Source: Chara braunii (taxonomy: Eukaryota; Streptophyta; Charophyceae; Charales; Characeae). From it: a stretch of 26,115 nucleotides of DNA. The first letter of the stretch is position 1. Every line of letters begins with the position of its first letter. The position numbers were made by a program, and so were the translations under genes. Below, piece after piece: positions 7,748 through 16,321 of this stretch. The stretch spans positions 2,464,730 to 2,490,844 of the forward strand of contig BFEA01000111.1 in assembly GCA_003427395.1 (NCBI GenBank), given 5' to 3'. Under the pieces are notes generated by a model, which was given only the letters and a program-made list of their open reading frames with translations, was not told the DNA's origin and did not search any database.

Positions 7748-8006
7748 GAGAGAGAGAGAGAGAAAGAGAGAGAATGCTTACCTCGGAAGATGCCGATGTT
7801 GAATAGACAGAGAATCGAGCGTGTGGGAAAGAGCTGAAGGAGAAGCGGAGTGACGGGAAGTTGATGAGGGAGACGGAGAGGGTGGTGAGGAGAGGAAGAG
7901 AGGAGGGAGATAGCGCTGAAGGCTGCGACACAGCGGGAAAGGAGGCATCAGAAATAACCATAGAGGCCGGACGAACCTGGACGCAGCTACGCGCCAGGTG
8001 CGTTCG
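7748..8006 (+). repeat. GA microsatellite and GA-rich tract ending in hairpin, copy 2
   Basis: (GA)n with one AA interruption (7748-7773) is followed by CTTACC and a GGAGA-rich tract, then the hairpin at 7972-8006: CGAA/TTCG, CCTGG/CCAGG and CGC/GCG with a bulged A. The bulge sits where the first copy (7011-7047) has a bulged G. The long serine-rich frame on the opposite strand follows from the GA-rich bias. Confidence 0.65.
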
Positions 8007-8091
8007 AAGGAGGAGGGAGAAGAAAGAGTAAAAGTGGCATAGCTCACTCCGTCCTTCACTAAAACAGGCGATTGAAGACTCATTCCCAACG

Positions 8092-8145
8092 TTTTTTGGG
8101 CATGGCGAATTCACTGGTGGAGTCAGATTTCGCAGTAAGTGGCTG
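8092..8145 (+). repeat. GGCGAATTC module, copy 3
   Basis: TTTTTTGGGCATGGCGAATT, then GGTGGAGTCAGATTTCGCAG. It follows the GA-rich hairpin by about 85 bases, a layout comparable with 7047-7160. Confidence 0.6.
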
Positions 8146-9499
8146 GTTTGCGCTCTGCAGTGGAGGTGCTGCGCGCCGGCAAAATCAGATTCTGACCACA
8201 GTGCGTCTTGGCTATCTTCAAGTGGGAGTTCGCTCCTGCCTACTGTTCTTCGAGCTCCTCGCACCCGCCGTGGTCGCAATGAGCAATCAGCATAGCCACG
8301 CTGGTAGTGGTGGTCGGTGTGCAGGTGAACTCAAGTGACCGTGCCGTAGTCGCCTCCACCTCAGAGCTGCCTGGGCCTGTTCGGTCGGCCAAGTGTGTCT
8401 TGCCCCTCGAGCATGACTGTCTGTATGGCGGAGCGGAGGGGAAGTGCGGGGATTGTAGAGGGTGGCCCCTGACACTGCTCATCCCGGCCGCTAATTAGGC
8501 TCACAGTGAGCGTTGTCAAGTGTTCGACACTTAGCTTTGTTTGGAGTAGGGGCACCAAGAGGAGAGGGGGAGAGAGAGCGACTTACCGCCGAAGGATGAA
8601 GATGCGGGGTGTACTGAGAGTTAAGTGGGGTGACAGGCTACGTATCAATCAGGCGGGGGATTCGGCAAAGCACCAGGCCACCTTCTAGTGGCAGGTTCAC
8701 ATTTCTGTTCTGACAGTTCTCTTTAGCCTCCACTTACATTTTGGCGCTCCTATCCAAGAATCAGCGCGGTGGCCATCTTAAGAGTATATGTGTGGGGATG
8801 GGTAAGTAAGGGGTGGGGAGAGGGCTGCTTACCTGGCCATTTTTTTTGCTGCGCCTAGGAGTGCGGGCACGTACCTTCCCGTGATTCGGGTGGGAGGTTC
8901 ATCCTCACTCTGTTCAGCAAGGCGGGCAAGTCTGTGGAAGCGTGCCTTTCCGTGCCTTGGCGGAAAAATCCATCTTCTATTTTTTTTTTTTTAAATATCG
9001 GGTTGGACGACGAAGCTTAACTCGACTATCACCTTCGCCTGTTAGGATCGGCGGACAGCAATTGGTGAAGGCCTCTTGACTAGGCCCCGATCTGCACGCG
9101 CCCAGGAAAGGAAAGGGGGCAGAAAGGAGGGGAGGGGAGGTACTCCCCTAGTTACAAGTAGTTTAAAGTGTGGCCACGCCACGTAGCAGCGGTACTGCCA
9201 GTGAGGTTCCACGAACTCCTTTCTGGCACCTGCAGTTACCATGAGAACCGCTAGTTCTTCTCCGTACAGGGGGTGAATGCTACAGAGCGAGTGAGACTAG
9301 TGTTGGGATCTGATACCTGCTGTTCCCTGGAGGCTAGATTGGTACTGCACCGAGCGGATATGCTGGTGGTTGTGGTGTTGTCCTGAGGTTGTTGTATACT
9401 ATTCAGGTCCCGCTGTATTTTACGGCGTTCACTGCTCATGTATCGAGTAGAACCCGGGGTGTGTTCTATTTTAACAGAGTCTTTCCGGACTGAGTGGCA
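8146..9499. other. Gene-free stretch of core 1 with module remnants
   Basis: It holds GCTGCGCC module copy 2 (8848-8907), a short GA tract (8566-8580), a poly-T of 12-14 bases near 8979-8992 and GCCAC/GTGGC (about 8678-8693). CTTACC recurs at 8583 and 8830 next to GA-rich sequence; reversed it reads GGTAAG, like a splice donor. No exon can be tied to it. Confidence 0.5.
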
Positions 9500-10916
9500 G
9501 CAGCTTGGACATAGGTGCGGAGAGGTGGTCAGGCATCTACGAAAGGGGCTGTCGCTGCTGCTTCGGGAGGCAGCTGGGATTCAGTCAGCGCTTCCTCGCA
9601 GCCTCTCGTGGTATCAAACCGGTACAGATTTCGAAGGTGATTGGTGCCATGTTCTGGCAGGACCCTGTTTTTGGGCTCCCGTCACATGCACTATGGCTGT
9701 GTTACCCAGGAATGTGTGGGCTATCAGTGTGCTGTGAGTAGTCTGCTAAGAACTACGATACTCTTCTTGTGGTCAGTGGCGGCGAGCTTCTGAGGATTGC
9801 GGTGTGAAAGGCTTACCTAGTCACATTTCGATAGTTAACAGACCTTCCGGCTGGTGAAGACTAAGCTGGAGGCTGCTGTGTAATCAGGGCCGTTGCTGAG
9901 TACAACCCATCAGGGTGGCTGCTCCGTTGGTGTCAGGCAGGCGCTGCTACCTATTGATGAAGAAGCCAAGGTGCTATAAGGGCCGTTCACTCAGACTCGG
10001 GAACTGTCAGTGCTCACACAGCGAAGGAGGCGATTGGGAGATGCTTGGCTGTAGCTGGAACTGTTTCAGCGGGCTGCAACTCTCTTTGTGGCTTGCGGCG
10101 GCAGAACTGTAGACGGTGGCCAACTGCTAGGGCCCTTATTACGGACAGACTAGTGTTACTACTACTATTGGCAGGGCACGGCTGGGCTGCTGCGTACGGT
10201 GTTCTGTGGACCACCGGATACAGTCACATTGTCGAGGCACCCCCACTGGGCCTGTCCCGTACAGCAGGGGTGCAGCGCGGCGTTTTTGCCATGCCTTCCA
10301 TATATCTGGCTGGGGGGCCTTGCACAGTATGAAGGATTGATGAGCCGACGGTGGGGTCCGCTGGGCACAGACGCAGTACACGCGGTTGTGCGCTGCACTA
10401 CGCAGTCGGCTGCACTCAGCCGGTATCTCATGGTGCTACGATTGGGCGCCTCTGTGTCAGGTCGGGACGCCAATGGAAAGGTTGTTGTTTCTCAGAAACT
10501 AGTGCGGCGTCTAAAGGAGGCTGGTGGTTGTGGCTGTTGGTGCATTGCCCTACTACGGGTATAGCATATTGCTGCTACTGTCAAAGGCCGCAAACGTTGA
10601 GCAGATCACGGCTGCAGCACGGCTACACAGCTAGCTGTGCGGGGTTCTCATCTGCCACTACAGCAACCCTTTTGACTGTTACCGCAGCTACCGCGGCCAT
10701 TGAATCAAACAGCCACTACGCAAAGGAGTGGGGGGCTGTTACTGCGAAAGGCACTATTGCTGGGTAGGACACGTTCCCCCACTGCGGACTGCTGCTGTGC
10801 ACATCAAACACTGCTACTACGGTGACTGTATCATTACCTTCGGGAGACTGCAGTTGTGGACTGTGCATGCTGTATCCGACCGAGGTTGGGGCTGTTTGCT
10901 GCTGCGTCTTTACTAG
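9500..10916 (+). repeat. CTG/CAG-rich tract of core 1
   Basis: It is rich in GCTGCTG, CAGCTG and ACTACG words with no fixed period. The segment GTTACTGCGAAAGGCACTATTGCTG (10738-10761) has a near copy at 22622-22648, showing common origin with core 2. A local hairpin at 10710-10738 has CAGCCACT facing AGTGG-GGG-GCTG. Several frames of 60-140 codons cross it on both strands, but none is longest in both copies and none shows a domain. Confidence 0.6.
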
Positions 10917-11175
10917 CCATCATTGCAGGGCCCTCAGGCGAATCAAGACTTCAAGGCCCTCTCCTGCGAGTCTGAGAGCACCCCTCTTGGATCTGAGCGT
11001 CTAAACTTTCTTTCGCTGTCCTTCTCAGTCTCAGTCTAATTTATTGGTTACGAGGGGAAGGCGGCAGGCGGGACTGCAACCAATAGGTCCACGCCAAGGC
11101 CTCTGTGGGAGGTTGCCCCACCGATTGCGGGAGCTCTGCTGGGACCCAGGCGGGGTTCTGGAGGCAGGGAACACT
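10917..11175 (+). repeat. Inner TIR module, right copy of element 1
   Basis: It starts CCATCATTGCAGGGCCCTCA, then GAGTCTGAGAG, TCTCAGTCT, AAGGCGGCAGGCGGGA and CACCGATTGCGGGAGCTCTG. It aligns with 4534-4763 reversed and 23146-23335 direct. The next 230 bases to the array are linker without a gene. Confidence 0.85.
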
Positions 11176-11410
11176 CAAGTATAACCCTCGATTTACGCGT
11201 GTGATCCTATCACTAAACTATATTATCCTATTGCTATTGGTCTGACTGTAGGTATGACTGGAAAGAATATCTGATTGATTTGCTTGTTTTAAGTTCAGGA
11301 CATTGCCTTGCAGAGTAAATTAACAACTATGTATTGATATAAATCAGATTATTGGAGTGAACTCAGACAACACAAGAACTGTGATTATGTGACGGAGGCT
11401 GGGCGAACGC

Positions 11411-12713
11411 ATAAGTTGCGGGCTGTTCAGTCTTTCGCACTTGTTTTATTTGTTATTAGGCAGGCTAGGCTACCCATAAATTGGGTTGCCTAGTTCTATG
11501 CTGTATGTGACTGTATAGGCTGGTCAGACACAACATAAGTTGTTGTGTCTGGTCATATGCCTTTCGTCGTTTGTTTAGGCAGAGGCTGGACTCCTCATAA
11601 GTTGAGGACTCCTCATAAGTTGAGGAGGCTCAACCTATGTGTATGCCGAAAGTTTAGGCTGACCAGTCTCACCATGAGTTGGTGAGGTCTGGTCATATGC
11701 CTTATGTCGATTGTTTAGGCTGAGGCTGACCACACCATAAGTTGGTGTGAATCAGTCTTATGCTTTATTGTTCAGGCAAGATTATTCACACCATTAGTTG
11801 GTGTGGTCAAGTCATGAGCTGTCATCATTAAAACGAATCAGAGTATATAATGTGATACAATTACCTATTATGTATATTCGTGGCAGGCTGGGCGCCATAA
11901 GTTGGGAGATCGAACCATATAAGCCGGTAGCAGACAAAGCAGAGGGGAAAGAAGATTAAGAGTACAAAATGGTGTGGTAACTTTGGGCAGGCTGACTCAT
12001 CCATAAGTTGGGTAGTCAGTCTTATGTCTTTGATATCACAAAGCAGAGAATTATATAAAGCTTGGATATTTTTCCCTTTCTAAACATAACTGGCGTTTGG
12101 GTGGGGATCCTCATGAGTTGAGGTGACCTGACCACTTGTCTAAAGGAAGAAATTGGTTGTGAAACTTATTTATCTGATGTAGTTGTGCTGCGGAGGTTGG
12201 ACGAACCCATAAGTTGCGGGCAGTTCGGTCACACGCACTTGTTGTTGGCAGGGCTAGACTATCCATAAGTTGCGTAGCCTAGTCATATGTTATATGTCAC
12301 TGTATGGGCTGACCAGGCATCACATAAGTTGTTGTGTCTGGTCATATGCCTTTTGTCGTTGTTCAGGCAAAGGTTGAGTCCCTCATAAGTTGAGGTGGTT
12401 TAGTCTTTTGTGTATGCCGAGTGTTTAGGTTGATCAGGTCTCACNATGAGTTGGTGCGCCCTGGTTATACGCCTTATGTCATTTGTTCAGACAGAGGCTT
12501 ATCACAACATAAGTTGTTGTGGTAAGTTCTAGGCCTTATGTCCATAAAGTTGAACATGGTTGTATCGCGAAGGGCTGGGCGAACGCATAAGTTGTGGGTT
12601 GTTCGGTCGTTCGCACAAGTGGCTTTGTCTAGGCTGGGTTGGACTATCCATAAGTTGGGTAACCTGGCTCTACGCCGTATGTAACTGTTTGGGCTGGCCG
12701 GACACAACATAAG
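11411..12713 (+). repeat. ATAAGTT-loop hairpin array, right TIR of element 1 (about 20 units)
   Basis: ATAAGTT or a one-base variant (ATGAGTT, ATAAATT, ATTAGTT) recurs at about 11411, 11476, 11535, 11597, 11615, 11674, 11737, 11793, 11897, 12003, 12113, 12209, 12265, 12324, 12385, 12446, 12509, 12597, 12650 and 12707. Arms differ: CTAGGC-T-ACCC/GGGT-T-GCCTAG (11465-11493); CAGACACAAC/GTTGTGTCTG (11525-11551); GACCAG-CTCACC/GGTGAG-CTGGTC (11661-11694); CACACC/GGTGTG (11731-11749); CTTATCACAAC/GTTGTGGTAAG (12498-12526). Linkers resemble CATATGCCTTATGTCGTTTG. Some units (11897, 12113) have short or weak stems. Confidence 0.9.
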
Positions 12714-13143
12714 NNNNNNNNNNNNNNNNNNNNNNNNNNNNNNNNNNNNNNNNNNNNNNNNNNNNNNNNNNNNNNNNNNNNNNNNNNNNNNNNNNNNNNN
12801 NNNNNNNNNNNNNNNNNNNNNNNNNNNNNNNNNNNNNNNNNNNNNNNNNNNNNNNNNNNNNNNNNNNNNNNNNNNNNNNNNNNNNNNNNNNNNNNNNNNN
12901 NNNNNNNNNNNNNNNNNNNNNNNNNNNNNNNNNNNNNNNNNNNNNNNNNNNNNNNNNNNNNNNNNNNNNNNNNNNNNNNNNNNNNNNNNNNNNNNNNNNN
13001 NNNNNNNNNNNNNNNNNNNNNNNNNNNNNNNNNNNNNNNNNNNNNNNNNNNNNNNNNNNNNNNNNNNNNNNNNNNNNNNNNNNNNNNNNNNNNNNNNNNN
13101 NNNNNNNNNNNNNNNNNNNNNNNNNNNNNNNNNNNNNNNNNNN
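12714..13143. other. Assembly gap (430 N)
   Basis: The run of N starts inside the loop of an array hairpin, right after ACACAACATAAG. Frames reported across it are meaningless. By comparison with the other TIRs, the missing part should hold the end of the ATAAGTT array and several GCTGCC hairpins. Confidence 1.
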
Positions 13144-13488
13144 AATAATGAGGGTTTTTGAACGAACTATGTGGCCTGGAAAATAACCATGTGGGATTGT
13201 GAGAGATGTTTGCGCTTGCATGCTCGTGGACTCTCACTTGGGACATCTTTTGATAGAGTAGTTGCTGTAGATGCTCGCCGAGTGTTGGAGCCATAGGTAG
13301 GTAAGATGAATGATGGGAGGGAAGCTTGGGATGAGATAGGACTGACTCTGCTGGGGGTTGGGATCAACATTGACGCATGGCCTCATTCAGAGAGCATGTG
13401 GACCAATATTGAGCCTAAGTTGTCAAGCAGGGATCAGGAGTTAGCCCCGAGTATAGTTTTGCTTTGCACTTTGACTTTCAGTTTTGTA
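13144..13488. other. Gene-free stretch of right TIR
   Basis: I see no gene and no clear match to the other TIRs, apart from TTGACTTTCAGTTTTG-like sequence at its end that leads into the GCTGCC hairpin. Confidence 0.5.
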
Positions 13489-13545
13489 TAAATCTTGGCA
13501 GCCTACTTTTTCTACGGGAAGCGCTGCCGAAATTTCTGGGAAATT
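13489..13545 (+). repeat. GCTGCC-class hairpin, single unit
   Basis: GGCAGC (13497-13502) pairs with GCTGCC (13523-13528); inside, CTTTTTCTACGGGAAG folds further. The same unit heads the array at 24832 (GGCA/TGCC) and, reversed, matches 3172-3210. The following 13546-13780 holds no gene. Confidence 0.75.
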
Positions 13546-13781
13546 TGGAGAGTTGAAATATTTTCAGTTAGACCAATCTTAGCAACTCAACCCTGAGTAG
13601 GAGAGGTGTTACTGAACCTCTCAGAAGCTGAGTAGGAGCTTAGTAGTGGAGTTAGGATGTGACTTAGGAGGATTACTCCCTACTTAGGCTAAACGCTGTA
13701 GTGGAATCTCTTTGACCTGTGCTGTGGTGCAGGCCGTGCGTATTGATTGAAGGTCTGACTTGGTCAGCCTGACTATTCTTT

Positions 13782-13798
13782 TGTTATCACTGATAACA
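13782..13798 (+). repeat. TIR palindrome, right copy of element 1
   Basis: TGTTATCA and TGATAACA surround C, followed by GGTCGGTTACCGATTCGTCGG-like sequence as in the other copies. The triloop hairpin seen next to the other palindromes is not obvious here. Confidence 0.85.
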
Positions 13799-14180
13799 GG
13801 TCGGTTACCGATTCGTCGGTATACGACTCAACCTTTCATCTTTTTCTGCTTCTCAACCTAAGGCCTTGACCCTGACTGGTTCTTTGTTTTGTTGGGTTTT
13901 CACCCAGATTCTTTATATATGGCCATTTCTTAAAGGCTGAGTATCTTTGTTGTGGAATGGTGGGGAAAAGGTTGGGCTTGTGTACAAGGCAGGGTGTGAG
14001 CTGCAGAAGGCTGAAAAGTTTACCCCCTTAGTATATGTGTTGTTGTTTGATCCTTGTGTGTGGTCACAGGTATGTGTGGAGCATGTTAATCAAGTATGAT
14101 GTTTTGGTTGTTTTGAGTTCAGGCGGGCAAACCACGTAGCTATTGTGAGAGTGTACTATCACATAACTCTTTGCTTGACT
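13799..14180 (+). repeat. TIR terminal block, right copy of element 1
   Basis: It aligns loosely with 25670-26101: ACTCAACC, GGTTTTCACCCAGA, ATATGGCCATTT, GAGTATnTTT, then a TTTGAT/GGTnACAGGTATG segment and GTGAGAGTGTACTATCACATAACTC. It is more diverged than the pair 1930-2345 and 25670-26101. Confidence 0.65.
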
Positions 14181-14950
14181 AAGGATATTTCCCCTTATTT
14201 ATATATTGTGGTTGGGCTCTCGCTCGCACAGCCCTCACTCGGTTGTGTGACCGCATGCCGATCTTTTCTGTATCTTTGTCTAACTTTAGTTTATGGAACG
14301 ATAAAAGTTCCGGGCGGAAGGACGAGCGTGTCGCTGGTGATGCGCCAGACAACTCACCACCGCTCCAAATTCCTTCCTGCCCTAGGGGTCGTCTTGCTCT
14401 GCACCCCTCGGGACACCTGAGGGTGCAAAAGACGGAAAGACCCTCAAGCCGGGTTTGCGCCCGCTAGAGGATTACCTCCCCCTAACGCGCGTTTCAGCCA
14501 ACGCTGAGCGTCGGAAATAACCCCATGGCTCAGAATAGGCCACTTGGGTATGGACACCACGAAATGCGCCGTCATCGTAGATACTCACGTAGAGCTGCAT
14601 GGTGAGTTGGTATGTGTGGGTACTGCGTCCGCACGATCTTATCCTAAGTCCTTGCGCGCAGCACTCGCCGATCCTCGTACTAAAAGTTATGGGTCATGCG
14701 GCGAGACCAAGAGCGTGCTACGGTCAATATACTCGGGTTTGTGGTAACCCGAAGCGACACATGGGCGAAGGACCAGCCCCAGTCGACCTATGGGAGCCCG
14801 TGTACGGGCCTCACTACCCCGGACATTGGATAGGCTACGGGTAGGACTTTGGGCCTCCTCCCCGCACGCGTCGTTTGGGCCTGCCAACCCCTTCCATTTT
14901 AGGAGGCCTCTAGACCACTGCGAGTTGGAATAGGTTTCTCTTTTGAACTT
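14181..14950. other. Extra segment in right TIR of element 1
   Basis: The left TIR has only about 100 bases at this place (1830-1930), so this is an insertion here or a loss there. It contains perfect hairpins: GGAAC/GTTCC (14295-14311) and GCACCC-c-TC/GA-GGGTGC (14401-14426). No coding sequence could be supported, although short frames cross it. No boundary repeats were found. Confidence 0.5.
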
Positions 14951-15425
14951 TCATGGTTGGACGTTGTAGTCCTTGGTAGCCGTCAAAGTCAAACCCCTTG
15001 ATTTAGGCTACCACGACAGCCCTAAAGCTGTCTACTCAACCCCTCTGCACAGGGGGCAGAAGAGGGTGTGGTCTTCAACCGCACATGGCGGTTGTCTGGC
15101 GTCGAGAGATTACCATTCAAAGCGCCAGTCAGCCGACACTTGAGTATCGAACGTGACCCTCAAGAATACCAAGGGCCGCGAGGCCACGAGTTCCACATAG
15201 TACCCCATCAGCGCAAATGCTTGCATGTGCCCGTATGATCGATATGAGGGGGTCATGCACTCGCGTGCCTCTTATACGCAAGTTCAGCACGCGGTGCCTA
15301 TCTGAGTCTTGCTGTATATAGTTATGGGTCAGATACTGAAGGGACTAGGAGTTGTTGTGTTGTGGCGTTGTTTGTGGAGTTTGTTTCGCGTGGGGCTCCA
15401 GGTGTTATGGGTGAGTAAGTGCGAG
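14951..15425 (+). repeat. Outer TIR block with hairpins, right copy of element 1
   Basis: It is the reverse complement of about 1371-1815. Hairpins: GGTAGCC/GGCTACC (14975-14981, 15006-15012); GACAGC/GCTGTC (15015-15020, 15027-15032); CAACCGC/GCGGTTG (15076-15082, 15088-15094); CTGGCG/CGCCAG (15096-15101, 15123-15128). The last two occupy the place of the 1607-1659 hairpins but with other arm bases. The block at 15200-15420 matches 1371-1600 (ATAGTACCCCATCA, GATATGAG, GGGACTAGGAGTT). Confidence 0.75.
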
Positions 15426-15429
15426 TGTT

Positions 15430-15780
15430 GTGGTGTAACGCGTGGGTGTGTAGTGCGTCCTAGTCGACCGACGTCGAGCGGCGTTTGGGACTTCAGCCCC
15501 TCAATACGGCGATTCGCGTACGGGTTTGATTTTTGGGCGTTCTACCGCGCATACCCCCTATGCTACAGCGAGCGAGACAGCTCCCGCAGGTGGAGGTAGC
15601 GGTGCCTCGCGTGACTCTGTCCTGTCGTAGGGACTCGCGAGAGGTACGACCGATGCACTCGGCCGGAGCGGCAAACGCTCTCCGCAATAAGTCCTGCATA
15701 ATCCTGCGTGACGCAGCCGGGAGGGTCCCCGTGCGGGACCGATGCGCTCGACAACCACTAGTTTTGGTCAATCTACCTTC
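15430..15780 (-). repeat. Outer TIR repeat, inverted copy
   Basis: Read in reverse, this matches 865-1318, including GTCACGCAGGA, CTCGCGAGTCCCTACGACAGG, GCTGTAGCATAGGGGGTATG and a tail GTCGACTAGGACGCA. It lacks about 80 bases found in copies A and B. Its outer limit near 15780-15790 is the best estimate for the right end of element 1. Confidence 0.8.
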
Positions 15781-15790
15781 ACACACCCAT

Positions 15791-16009
15791 CAGCCTGCAC
15801 AACACTAACTAGCGGGAATCCCGCAGTAGTTGCTTGGCAACAAACAAGTTGAAACAACGAGAGACAGAACCCAGTAACCAACCGTGGCGGTAGCAACCCA
15901 ATAGTAGCGCATCGTATAAGCGCAACATATTGGTGCTGCATGTGGTGATAGCTTCACACTTAGGCGGGTACCCAATCGGAGCCTCCTTCCAACTACGTCG
16001 CCCAACAAG
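15791..16009. other. Upstream flank of candidate gene
   Basis: No repeat match was found to other parts of the window. GCGGG/CCCGC (about 15812-15824) is a short hairpin. It may contain the promoter and 5' untranslated region of the gene that follows; no TATA-like motif stands out. Confidence 0.4.
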
Positions 16010-16321
16010 ATGGACAACACACTGATGAACAACCTAACCTGCACCTCGCTGTCCAACGCGATTTGGCTGGCCACACGGTGTAATCGGCCAGGCTACAGGA
16101 AGCTCTGCAACTTTCTGCAGCTCATCCTCTACCACTTTGCTCACCAAGGTAGGCAGTTTACCACCCAGCAAGCGAGTTCCCAACCTCTACAGTTCGCCTG
16201 CTGCTTCCTAGCTTAGTACAGCGAGCTGCGCCCGAGCCTTCGGACATGGAGGAGCCTAGCCTCGGCCAAGCAGACAGCCTTCAGCTCGGGCTGATGGAGC
16301 TAACGGCGCATCAACTCGAAG
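16010..16321 (+). CDS. Candidate spliced gene, first two exons (81 residues), unknown product
   Basis: I read exon 1 at 16010-16148 (ATG in the context ACAAGATGG), an intron at 16149-16216 and exon 2 at 16217-16321. Both donors are AAG|GTAGG; the acceptor follows CCTAGCTTAG. Both exons end in phase 1 and stay open for 81 codons. The N-terminus (MDNTLMNNL) leads to an amphipathic segment with RKLCNFLQLILYHF at about 30-43, then an acidic, proline-containing part ending in LMELTAHQLE. The layout of a basic residue, leucines and Q, followed later by a leucine-rich helix, faintly recalls the N-terminus of PEX11 peroxisomal proteins. That is a guess: the next exon, which should carry a GRK-like motif, was not found. 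It is the only coding signal outside the elements and may be a truncated gene. Confidence 0.35.

Larger units (their letters stand above)
4764..10916 (+). other. Core of element 1, non-coding
   Basis: A mosaic without recognisable genes. Modules shared with core 2 (20160-23145), all in the plus direction and mostly in the same order, are: a covarying hairpin (4891-4919), a SINE-like unit (5615-5770), GA-rich tracts ending in GAATGAACC hairpins (7011-7047, 7972-8006), a GGCGAATTC module and a CTG-rich tract (about 9500-10916). Core 1 is about twice as long because several modules are repeated. Open frames are short and switch frames between homologous modules. Confidence 0.65.
636..15790. mobile_element. 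Element 1: about 15 kb non-coding element with 4-5 kb terminal inverted repeats
   Basis: The left arm (about 636-4763) and right arm (about 10917-15790) are diverged reverse complements in the same block order: outer repeat, outer hairpins, terminal block, palindrome, GCTGCC hairpin array, ATAAGTT hairpin array and inner GC-rich module. The arms differ by indels; the right arm has an extra 750 bases at 14181-14950 and a 430-base N gap. The core (4764-10916) has no recognisable protein domain. Long TIRs with subterminal repeats resemble foldback, Mutator-like or other non-autonomous DNA transposons; assignment to a superfamily is inference. I could not place the outer ends or a target site duplication. 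Independent support comes from element 2, which repeats the same plan. Confidence 0.8.
10917..15790 (+). repeat. Right terminal inverted repeat of element 1
   Basis: This is the reverse complement partner of about 865-4763, and a same-strand match to 23146-26101. Order outward: inner module, ATAAGTT array, gap, one GCTGCC hairpin, palindrome, terminal block, 750-base extra segment, outer hairpins, outer repeat. The second hairpin array seems reduced to one unit, though the N gap may hide others. Confidence 0.85.

Noticed and set aside
7677-8279. 200-codon serine/proline-rich frame on the minus strand
   Set aside because: It is the reverse of a GA-rich repeat tract; the homologous tract in core 2 does not keep the frame and no domain is visible.
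10351-10767. 138-codon frame in the CTG-rich tract
   Set aside because: Composition explains the Cys/Leu/Ala-rich protein; the matching tract in core 2 has no equivalent frame.
11411-12713. CRISPR-like array
   Set aside because: The constant part is a 7-base loop rather than a long identical repeat, variable parts are self-complementary, spacing is irregular, and the DNA is eukaryotic with no cas genes.
12644-13294. Open frame of over 200 codons on the minus strand
   Set aside because: Most of it is the N gap; the real parts are hairpin array sequence.
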